Shown here: piece by piece, positions 32,280 through 39,302 of the stretch
How the letters are laid out: each line of letters begins with the position of its first letter
Numbering within the stretch: position 1 is the first letter of the stretch
From: Spirochaetaceae bacterium
GTDB lineage: Bacteria; Spirochaetota; Spirochaetia; SZUA-6; Bin103
DNA length: 64,000 nucleotides
Reading direction: 5' to 3'
NCBI GenBank assembly: GCA_028820215.1
Contig: JAPPKD010000122.1
Location: 18,657 to 82,656 of the forward strand
Position numbers and translations under genes: made by a program
The notes under the pieces: generated by a model
What the model was told of the DNA's origin: nothing
Database searches by the model: none
Seen by the model: the letters and a program-made list of their open reading frames with translations, nothing else

Positions 32280-33926
32280 ATGAAGAGATACGCGCGCACG
32301 TTTGCTGCGCTCGGCGTTTTGCTGCTGGCCGCGTCAGGCGCCTGGGCGGAGGGCCAGGGGGAGGCCAGCGGGGCCGCTGGCATCCCGGACCAGGTCACGC
32401 TCCCGCTTGCGGAGAAGATTACCGTCGACTACACGCTGGCCGAGCACACCACGATCGGCCACTACGCCTTCGCCGAAGATGGCCATCCCGGCTTCATCTG
32501 GCTGGAGGAACAGACCAATGTCAATCTCAACGACATCCAGATTCCGCCCGGTGAGATCGAAGCGAAGTACCAGGTCATGCTGGCCACCGGCGACCTGCCG
32601 GACATCTTCAACCCCGGCGCCGCCAATCTGAGCAAGGCGGACCTCGACGCTTTTGGCGACCAGGGTCTGTTCGTCAACATCCTGGATTACGCGCACCTGA
32701 TTCCCAACTACATGAAGCTGATGGATGAGGTGGAGCCGCTCGCCAACATGGTCACCAAGGACGGCAAGAAGTACGGCTTCGCCATCTACAACGCGGATCC
32801 GATTCCGTTCTCGCTGACGCTGGCGTACCGGGAAGACCTGTGGGAGAAGATGGACCTGCCGCGCGACACGTGGGAGGACCTGTACGAAGCCTTCAAGACG
32901 TTGAAGGCGGAGTTCCCGGACTCCTATCCGGTCAACGCGTGGCAGACCGGCGACCGGTCGGTGCTGCTGTTCATGGCCGGTGCGAACTTCAACACCGATG
33001 AGAGCATCTACTACAACCACACCAACCGCGATTGGCAGTACGGCCCCCTCGACGCCGAGTACGAGTACTTCATGGAGTACTTCTCACGCCTGTGGGCGGA
33101 GGGACTGCTGCATCCCGATACCTTCACCATGAGCTACGATCAGTGGAGCCAGTCGCTGGCCAACCACGAGTCGTTCTTCACGTGGTGGTGGTCGGCATCG
33201 GGCAACTGGTTCAGCCCGGTCACGCAGTTCAAGCTGCCTGATTACGGCCCGGGCAAGGAGTGGACGTTCAGCGCCCTGCGCATTCCCAGCCTGGTAGAGG
33301 GCGAACCGCGCGCACGGTCACGCAACACCATGCCCTACGGCAACTACCGGTATGTGAAGCTGATCTCTTCGCAGTCCGAGCACATCCCGGAGATCATGGC
33401 GTGGCTGAACTTCTTGGCCGTGGAGAAGAACAGCTACAGTGTCTTCTTCGGCCCGCCCGGGGAGTACTGGGACATCGTCGACGGCAAGTACCGGTGGCTC
33501 ACGCCGGAGATCAAGACGCCGTACAACCCGGAGGGCACGCTGGCCGACCATGAGTGGTTCCTGGAGAAATTCGGCGTCCGCACCAGCCTGGCCAACGTCG
33601 AGATCGTCGGTATCGACAACCCGCGCATGCAAGCCAACATGACGATCGAGAGCGATCCGGACTACACGCAGTTCGAGGTGGAGGCGCGCCAGTACGTGGC
33701 CGACGGCTCGACCCCGCAGCGGCCGGAGCCGATCACGAACTTCACGGCCGAACAGGCCGACCGCGAGGCGCAGTTGAAGACCGCCCTGGACACCTACGCC
33801 CAGGAGCAGTCGATCCTGTTCATCACCGGCAAGCGCCCGCTGAGCGAGTTCGCGGCGTTCCAGGCCGAGATCAGGAACCTCGGAGCCGAGGAGCTCATCG
33901 AGTTGTACAAGGCCGCTTCCAGCTAG
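32280..33926 (+). CDS. CUT1 extracellular solute-binding protein
   Basis: A 548-residue sugar-binding protein. ATG 32280 follows AAGGAGA (32264-32270). The Sec signal peptide (about 1-23) ends S-G-A-W-A, followed by E-G-Q-G-E-A-S-G; no lipobox. Body motifs include L-A-T-G-D-L-P-D-I-F-N-P-G near 101 and W-E-K-M-D-L-P-R-D-T-W-E-D-L near 192. It is related in architecture to the proteins at 13245 and 41940 but clearly different in sequence, so the three systems probably carry different oligosaccharides. A strong terminator follows. Confidence 0.93.
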   Translation: MKRYARTFAALGVLLLAASGAWAEGQGEASGAAGIPDQVTLPLAEKITVDYTLAEHTTIGHYAFAEDGHPGFIWLEEQTNVNLNDIQIPPGEIEAKYQVMLATGDLPDIFNPGAANLSKADLDAFGDQGLFVNILDYAHLIPNYMKLMDEVEPLANMVTKDGKKYGFAIYNADPIPFSLTLAYREDLWEKMDLPRDTWEDLYEAFKTLKAEFPDSYPVNAWQTGDRSVLLFMAGANFNTDESIYYNHTNRDWQYGPLDAEYEYFMEYFSRLWAEGLLHPDTFTMSYDQWSQSLANHESFFTWWWSASGNWFSPVTQFKLPDYGPGKEWTFSALRIPSLVEGEPRARSRNTMPYGNYRYVKLISSQSEHIPEIMAWLNFLAVEKNSYSVFFGPPGEYWDIVDGKYRWLTPEIKTPYNPEGTLADHEWFLEKFGVRTSLANVEIVGIDNPRMQANMTIESDPDYTQFEVEARQYVADGSTPQRPEPITNFTAEQADREAQLKTALDTYAQEQSILFITGKRPLSEFAAFQAEIRNLGAEELIELYKAASS

Positions 33927-33963
33927 GGAGCGCCGGGGTTCGGCGTCCGAAGACGCAGCCTCA

Positions 33964-34003
33964 GGGGCCGCCCGCTGTCATCCGGCAGCAGGCGGCCCTT
34001 CGT
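33964..34003. terminator. Intrinsic-type terminator between convergent genes
   Basis: GGGCCGCC (33965-33972) pairs perfectly with GGCGGCCC (33991-33998), and inside it GCTG pairs with CAGC beyond one mismatch. TTCGTTTG follows. It sits 39 bp after the binding-protein stop and just before the convergent stop at 34035, so it may act on both strands. Confidence 0.75.
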
Positions 34004-34034
34004 TTGCTCGGGCCCGGTGGGGCCCGGCAGACGA

Positions 34035-35645
34035 TCAGTTGTCCAGGGTGATCCCGTCGTCCGTCACGCGCAGTCGCGCGATGCGGCTGTCGGCCTGTCC
34101 GTGCTCCATGATGTCGCCCATGTAGGTCACCAGCACCACGTCCGGCTCGATCTCGACCGCGTGCTGGTTCGCCCAGATCGCGTAGTCGACGATGACCGGC
34201 GGCGACCAGGTGCGTCCGCCGTCGCGGCTGAGGTGGGCGGCGAAGTGGGGATAGCGGGTAGTGGCGACCAGCGCTCCCGACCGCGTCGCGGTCAGCGACG
34301 GGCAGAAGCCGGGAAAGTGGCCGATCGCGGCCGGCTGCCACGTGCGCCCGCCGTCCTCGCTGCGAAGCTGCCACATGTAGGGGTCACGGTCCGGCCGGCC
34401 GATCCCGACCAGCACGCCGGGGGCGGCCTCGTCCATGGCTACCTCGTAGTAACGCGCGGCGTAACGGAGCATCGCGGGCGGCAGGTGCTGCTGGCGCGCA
34501 TCCGCGTCGCAGAGCACCGGCGCCGACCAGGTGCGGCCGTCGTCCGCGCTGCGCAGAGCCATGGCCGCCACGTACTGGCACTGCGTCGGCAGGATCGGCT
34601 CGTCCGGAGGGCTCACCATCATCGGCATGACCAGGGATCCGTCGCGCAACCGCACCGGCGGCCACGGTCCTCCGGCCTGCCACTCGGCAGGCCAGCCGCC
34701 GGCGATCGCCGTCACCGTCGGCCCCTGCCATGTCCGCCCCTCATCCGAGGACTCATAGGAGCGCAACGGTGCCTGCGCGTCATTGTGGTCGACGCGCACG
34801 CTCACCCAGGTCCCGTCGCGGCGGACGAACGCGCCGGCCAGTCTGCCATCCCGTGGAGCCGGTTCCGGCTCTCCCCACGTCCTGCCGCCGTCCTCGGTAC
34901 GGATGAGGACCGCCCGTCGGGTCTCGCCGAGGTTGGGATTGCCGAAGGTAAGGTAGAGCGTCGCGCGGCCGGGACCGCTCTTCAGCAGGGTCGCGTAGCT
35001 CTGGTAGGTGTCGGGGTCGACCTCCCGGCACGGAGTGATCCAGTGGGGGGCGGCCGGCGCAAGCCCATCCCACGCGCCTGGCGGACTCGGCGTTCCGGCG
35101 ATCCGCAGCGCGTCGAACCGGGCCGCTTCGGGGTAAGGGGTCTGGATGGAGCCCAGGCCGATCCGGCCGGTCCGGTAGGTGTCGTCGTGGACGTCCGCGG
35201 CCGGAATGTCGTTGATCCACGCCTGCAGGCGACTGCCGGCTGCACGCACGCGGACCTCGTACCAGCTCCCCAGCACGGCGCACAGCCCCGGCACCAGCCC
35301 GAAGCCGAGATAGCGCTGCAGCGGCGTGCCGTCGGCGACCACCATGCCAGCCCAGCACGCCCGCGAACGGAACTGCTGGCCGCCGACCGGCACGTCGAAC
35401 GCGTAGAAACGGCGGCTGTCCTGGACTCGGAACAGGAACCGGACCGGATTGCTGGCGCGCAGGCGGAAGCGAAAGGTCGCCTCGAAGTCGCCGTACACGG
35501 CGTCGTCGCGCACCGCCAGGTGCTCGACGGCGGTGTCGTCGGGCGGACACAGCGCGCCGTCCGGGTCCTCCGTCCACCTGCCGCCCAGAAACGTCCAGCC
35601 AGACCCGTCCGCAATGCGGAGCCGCGTCCCCGTGTCTGCGTCCAT
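34035..35645 (-). CDS. BNR/Asp-box propeller with N-terminal jelly-roll domain
   Basis: A 536-residue protein in two parts. Residues of about 1-195 form a DUF1080/LamG-like concanavalin sandwich (G-D-F-E-A-T-F-R-F-R-L, W-Y-E-V-R-V-R-A-A-G, R-T-G-R-I-G-L-G). Residues of about 210-536 form a sialidase-fold propeller with at least five Asp-boxes of the S-x-D-x-G-R-T-W type (T-E-D-G-G-R-T-W, S-S-D-E-G-R-T-W, S-A-D-D-G-R-T-W, S-E-D-G-G-R-T-W, S-R-D-G-G-R-T-W). No signal peptide. AAAGGAG precedes ATG 35645. It is paralogous in layout to the upstream gene 35677-37293. The reaction is unknown. Confidence 0.82.
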   Translation of the reverse strand: MDADTGTRLRIADGSGWTFLGGRWTEDPDGALCPPDDTAVEHLAVRDDAVYGDFEATFRFRLRASNPVRFLFRVQDSRRFYAFDVPVGGQQFRSRACWAGMVVADGTPLQRYLGFGLVPGLCAVLGSWYEVRVRAAGSRLQAWINDIPAADVHDDTYRTGRIGLGSIQTPYPEAARFDALRIAGTPSPPGAWDGLAPAAPHWITPCREVDPDTYQSYATLLKSGPGRATLYLTFGNPNLGETRRAVLIRTEDGGRTWGEPEPAPRDGRLAGAFVRRDGTWVSVRVDHNDAQAPLRSYESSDEGRTWQGPTVTAIAGGWPAEWQAGGPWPPVRLRDGSLVMPMMVSPPDEPILPTQCQYVAAMALRSADDGRTWSAPVLCDADARQQHLPPAMLRYAARYYEVAMDEAAPGVLVGIGRPDRDPYMWQLRSEDGGRTWQPAAIGHFPGFCPSLTATRSGALVATTRYPHFAAHLSRDGGRTWSPPVIVDYAIWANQHAVEIEPDVVLVTYMGDIMEHGQADSRIARLRVTDDGITLDN

Positions 35646-35676
35646 CTGCTGCTCCTTTCCTTGCGGGAGGCGGCGG

Positions 35677-37293
35677 TCAGTCGATCTGGTCGCGCCGCAC
35701 CGGCGTCAGCGTGCCGTCCGCGACGCTCAGGTACTGGGCGCGCATCCGGGACTCGAAGCTGTCGTAGTACACGTACAGCACCAGGTCGGGCCGCACCTCG
35801 AGCATCGATCCCATGACCCAGATCGAGCTGTCGATGATCGTCCCCTGCCAGCTTGCGCCGGCGTCGAAGCTGGCGTGCACGGTCATCATCGGCAGCCGGT
35901 GGGCGACCAGCAGGACCCCGGAACTGGTCCGGAGCATGTTGGGCGTCGCGTAGCCGGGAAACGGGCCGCGCATGCACGGGGTCCAGGTGAGGCCGCCGTC
36001 ATCGGACCACGTCTCCCACATCCAGGGCGAGTAGACCGGCCGGATCAACGCGACCATCGTCCCGCCGGCCGTCTCGGCGCCGCACACCTCGGTGAGGTCG
36101 AGAGACCCGGGGACCGGCTCCCCCTTGCCGTTGACCGCGTGGTCGATGTTGACCAGGGGTGACCATGTGGCGCCGTTGTCGGTGGAGCGGCAGGTGTAGG
36201 CGCGGCAGTGGCAGGCGCCCCAGGTGTGGATGAGATCGTGTCCGGGCCCGGACTCGTGGCCGCCGTACAGGAACATGACGACGGTGCCATCGGCGAGGTT
36301 TGCGAACACCTGGGGACCCATGTGCAGGCCGGCCATGCCGTCGGGCACGGGTCCCAGATCGAGGGGCCGTGTCGAACCGATGGTTCGGATGTCGTCGGAC
36401 ACGTCGGCCAGCGCGAACGCGCCGTCTTGGTTCATGGAGAGCTGGCGTACCCGGCCGTCGGGGAACCGGTGCAGCGTGCCGCGGACCGTCCACGGATCGT
36501 CGTCCACGGTGCCGGTGACCTCCGGTGCGCTCCAGGTCCTGCCGTCGTCGGCGGAGCGGGTCATCAGGTGGTTCGTGGTGCCCGCGGGTCCCGGCCGGCT
36601 GGCGTTGTAGGTCAAGGCCAGCTCGCCGTCACCGGCTCGCAGCAGGGTCTGCGGCTTCTGCCAGACGCCGTGTGCGGCGTCTTCGACCGGGTAGAACCAG
36701 TTGGCCGGCTGCTCGACCGAGTCGTCCCAGCCGGCGCCCGGTGCCGGCTCGCCGTCGATGCGGACATCGCGGACACGTGCGCGGCCGAAGACGAACAGCC
36801 CCACGCAGCCCGCCCCGTCGGGCAGACCGCGGTGCTCGAAGACGCCGCGGCCGTCGATCCGGGCGCGGAGCTCGCCGCCGCGTACCTCAACCTCCACGTC
36901 GTGCCAGATCCGGGTGCTCGAGGCGACCCGGTTGACCATGGCGAGCTGGTCGACGCGCAGGCAGCCGCTCGCGTCCATGCGCGACAGCGCGGTCCAGAAA
37001 TGCTGGGCGCGGTACCCCTGGCCGCAGCAGGGGAAGTGCAGAAGGGTGAAGTCGCAGCGGTTGCGGGCGCGGAAGATCAGGCCGACGTCGCTGTGCGCCA
37101 CGTCGTGGCATGCCTGGAAAGTGGCACGGAAGTCCCGGTACGACGTGTCGGTCGCGAACGCGAACCGGCACCCCTGCATGCCGCACTCGGTATTGGCGTC
37201 GAAGGCATCGACCGGCGCCATGCGGCTGTCGTCACCGGCCCGCCACTCGCCGCCGGCGCAGGTCCATGTGCGCGTCCCGTCCAGATCCATCAT
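35677..37293 (-). CDS. BNR/Asp-box propeller with N-terminal jelly-roll domain (second copy type)
   Basis: A 538-residue protein with the same architecture as 34035-35645: an N-terminal concanavalin-like part (D-F-R-A-T-F-Q-A, W-H-D-V-E-V-E-V-R-G-G, V-G-L-F-V-F-G) and a propeller with Asp-boxes R-S-A-D-D-G-R-T-W, R-S-T-D-N-G-A-T-W, W-S-D-D-G-G-L-T-W. A cysteine-rich stretch (A-C-H-C-R-A-Y-T-C) near 355 is unusual for a propeller. Start ATG 37293 (or 37290) shares one base with the stop of the PIN-toxin gene (TGATG), so it is coupled to a toxin gene. No signal peptide. Confidence 0.8.
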   Translation of the reverse strand: MMDLDGTRTWTCAGGEWRAGDDSRMAPVDAFDANTECGMQGCRFAFATDTSYRDFRATFQACHDVAHSDVGLIFRARNRCDFTLLHFPCCGQGYRAQHFWTALSRMDASGCLRVDQLAMVNRVASSTRIWHDVEVEVRGGELRARIDGRGVFEHRGLPDGAGCVGLFVFGRARVRDVRIDGEPAPGAGWDDSVEQPANWFYPVEDAAHGVWQKPQTLLRAGDGELALTYNASRPGPAGTTNHLMTRSADDGRTWSAPEVTGTVDDDPWTVRGTLHRFPDGRVRQLSMNQDGAFALADVSDDIRTIGSTRPLDLGPVPDGMAGLHMGPQVFANLADGTVVMFLYGGHESGPGHDLIHTWGACHCRAYTCRSTDNGATWSPLVNIDHAVNGKGEPVPGSLDLTEVCGAETAGGTMVALIRPVYSPWMWETWSDDGGLTWTPCMRGPFPGYATPNMLRTSSGVLLVAHRLPMMTVHASFDAGASWQGTIIDSSIWVMGSMLEVRPDLVLYVYYDSFESRMRAQYLSVADGTLTPVRRDQID

Positions 37294-37715
37294 CACAGCA
37301 CCGTGCGCTGCAGCGACTGGATGAAGTGTATCCCGTCGACGTTCGTGTGGTTCAGCCGGTCGTCGTTGGTGATGAACAGGTCGCAGTTGGCTACCGAGGC
37401 GCAGGCGAGCTGGACCGCGTCGGAGGCGGAGATCTGCCATGCGGCGCGGATCTCGGCGAAACGCCGGGCCGCGCGCGCGTCGAACGGCAGCACGACGGCG
37501 CCGGCCGGAATCGCCCGCTCGATCTCGGCCAGGACGGTCTCGTTCTTGTGCTCGACGGGGTGGACGAGCACCTCGCCCATCGTCAGCGCCGACGTGAGCA
37601 GTTCGTCGCCCCTCTCCAGCATGCGCCCGCGGAGATCCGCCGCCCGCCTGGAGGGCTCGCCGAAGCTCTGCAACAAGTACAGGAACAGGTTCGTGTCCCA
37701 GAAGATACGGCTCAT
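37293..37715 (-). CDS. PIN-domain (VapC-like) toxin
   Basis: A 140-residue PIN ribonuclease-type protein. The acidic residues are Asp7 (F-W-D-T-N), Glu48 (T-M-G-E-V), Asp99 (S-A-S-D-A-V) and Asp118 (I-T-N-D-D-R), all in place. It overlaps the upstream antitoxin-like gene by 4 bp (ATGA) and the downstream BNR gene by 1 bp. It belongs to a different PIN subgroup from the VapC at 20569. Confidence 0.88.
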   Translation of the reverse strand: MSRIFWDTNLFLYLLQSFGEPSRRAADLRGRMLERGDELLTSALTMGEVLVHPVEHKNETVLAEIERAIPAGAVVLPFDARAARRFAEIRAAWQISASDAVQLACASVANCDLFITNDDRLNHTNVDGIHFIQSLQRTVL

Positions 37716-38203
37716 CGGCTCGACTCGCGGAGGCGCCGCACCAGCGTGTCGGCCGCTTCGGTCGAGCGGAGCGACTTGCCGATGTCGAGCAGGGACAGGA
37801 TCGGGTCGACCGGAATCGGGATGGTGGCTGGTCCCACATACTCGGAGCTGTACCAGTCGACCAGATTGCGGTATCCCCAGGGGAGCTCTTCGGTGCGCGG
37901 GACGCTCTTTCCGCCCCGGCGGTCGGGGTGGTAGGGGTCGCCCGGCCGGAACAGCCGGCGGCGCCCGCGTTCGGTTTCGATCAACATCCGGTAGCGGCCA
38001 GGATTGGGCGCCTTGCTGGCGACGCAGTGCTGGGAGGCATGTACCACGAAGCCCGGGCGCAGCGGCCCCGCGCCGTTCGCCTCCGCGGCCGCGCGCCGGC
38101 TGATCTCGGAGACCGTGAAGTCATCGCGGTCGGGATGCTGTTTGTGCAGGAGCGCCGTGGCCACCCACACTTCGTCTGCGACTCGTATTCTCTCTTTTGC
38201 CAT
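37712..38203 (-). CDS. Putative antitoxin-like partner of the PIN toxin
   Basis: A 163-residue protein, larger than a usual VapB. Its N-terminus (V-A-D-E-V-W-V-A-T-A-L-L-H, then F-T-V-S-E-I-S-R-R-A) suggests a helix-turn-helix-like or winged fold. The middle contains a conserved-looking H-A-S-Q-H-C-V-A block and R-R-L-F-R-P-G-D-P-Y-H-P. I know no named family for it. Overlap with the PIN gene and a palindrome beside its start argue for an antitoxin or regulator role. ATG 38203 is chosen because the palindrome and a pause in coding character lie just upstream. Confidence 0.6.
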   Translation of the reverse strand: MAKERIRVADEVWVATALLHKQHPDRDDFTVSEISRRAAAEANGAGPLRPGFVVHASQHCVASKAPNPGRYRMLIETERGRRRLFRPGDPYHPDRRGGKSVPRTEELPWGYRNLVDWYSSEYVGPATIPIPVDPILSLLDIGKSLRSTEAADTLVRRLRESSR

Positions 38204-38204
38204 G

Positions 38205-38217
38205 TATACCTGGTATA
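38205..38217 (-). promoter_or_regulatory. Palindrome at the start of the PIN operon (operator candidate)
   Basis: TATACC-T-GGTATA is a perfect inverted repeat with a 1-nt centre, 1 nt upstream of ATG 38203. It would overlap the ribosome-binding or start region, so a bound regulator could block transcription or translation of the antitoxin-PIN-BNR genes. The sequence TATACC could also act as a -10. Confidence 0.45.
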
Positions 38218-38291
38218 TCGGATAGAAGATCCGTTCTCTTGAGCGGATCCGCACGGCGTGACGGCCGGACGCGTTCGGGCGCCCGAGTGCG

Positions 38292-39302
38292 TCAGGGCGT
38301 CGAGCAGACCTCCGCCTCGGCACGCGCCAGCAGCGCCTTCATGTACCCGATCGTGTAGGCGGTTTCGGCGCGGCCGTCGTCGCTCATGATCGGGATGTGG
38401 TCCGGGATCAGCACGCCGCGGAAGCCCACGGCCTGCAGCTCCCTCATCACCGGGTACATGTCGACGTAGCCGTCGTCCACGAAGGTCTCCACGAAGTGCG
38501 GCAACGGGGCGTTCACGTTGCGGAAGTGGACCTTGTGGATCTTGCCCTGCGCACCGAAGTGGCGGATGGACTCGATCGCCCCCTTGCCCATCAGGTCGCC
38601 CCCTTCCAGCCAGCAGCCCACGCAGAAGCAGATGCCGACGTTGGGGCTGTCGGCGATCTCCATGGCGCGCTGGTAGCCGTCGAAGCTGGAGAAGATGCAG
38701 CGCGGCACGCCCGCCAGCATCGGCAGCGGCGGATCGTCGGGATGGATCCCGATCAGGACGCCCGCGTCCTCGGCGACCGGCGCCACCTCTCGGATGAAGT
38801 GGCTGAAGTTGTCCCAGATCTCCTGTTCCGAGTACTCGCGCCCGTGCGAAAGCGGCAGGTGGTAGCGCCGGTCCTGCCACCTGCCCCACGGGTCGTCCTC
38901 CATGTCCAGGGCACGCGCCGACGCGCCGCCGCGGGTCTCCTCGCGGCCGCTGGTCTAGATGCCGTTGGCCATGTGGGCGTAGGTGGTGTAGGGGATGCCG
39001 GCCTTGCCGAGCGCCCGCAGGTGGCGCTGGTACTCGGCGATCTTGGCGTCGCGGTCGGCGAGGTTCAGAACGATGGCGTCCTGGTTGTGTACGCCGGAGT
39101 TGCCGAAGCCGTAGATCGTCAGCCCGTGCTTCTCGAACAGCTCGCGCCGGCTCGCGTAGTAGTCGTAGCCGGCGTGCTCGGGACCGGTCCACGCCACGGC
39201 GTACTCGATGCCCATCTGCCGTACGAAGCGGAAGTCCGATTCGGTGGGCTCGGCGCTCATCTGCGCCGCGATCTTCATTCCCGCGGGGATCGGCTCGCTC
39301 AT
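38292..39302 (-). pseudogene. uxuA: Mannonate dehydratase (UxuA-like), interrupted by an in-frame TAG
   Basis: The reading frame from ATG 39302 gives 115 codons (M-S-E-P-I-P...T-T-Y-A-H-M-A-N-G-I), then TAG at 38957-38955, and continues in the same frame with T-S-G-R-E-E-T-R-G-G-A-S through to 38292. Together these make a 336-codon xylose-isomerase-like barrel with UxuA hallmarks: G-I-H-P-D-D-P-P, C-W-L-E-G-G, K-V-H-F-R-N-V and P-D-H-I-P. UxuA dehydrates D-mannonate to 2-keto-3-deoxygluconate in hexuronate breakdown. From memory, relatives have Trp at the stop position, so a TGG-to-TAG change is likely. It overlaps the lyase gene by 4 bp and is last in the operon. The stop may be a recent mutation, a sequencing error or, less likely, suppressed. 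Confidence 0.82.

Noticed and set aside
35677..37839. Single 720-residue protein joining the BNR gene to sequence upstream of 37293
   Set aside because: The first 180 residues are an alternative frame of the PIN toxin and its partner; the BNR homology begins at 37293.
36208..38103. 631-codon plus-strand frame opposite the BNR and PIN genes
   Set aside because: It crosses several genuine genes on the other strand and lacks any recognisable domain.
38955..38957. TAG read as pyrrolysine or a programmed stop
   Set aside because: No sign of such a system in the window; a point mutation or sequencing error is simpler.
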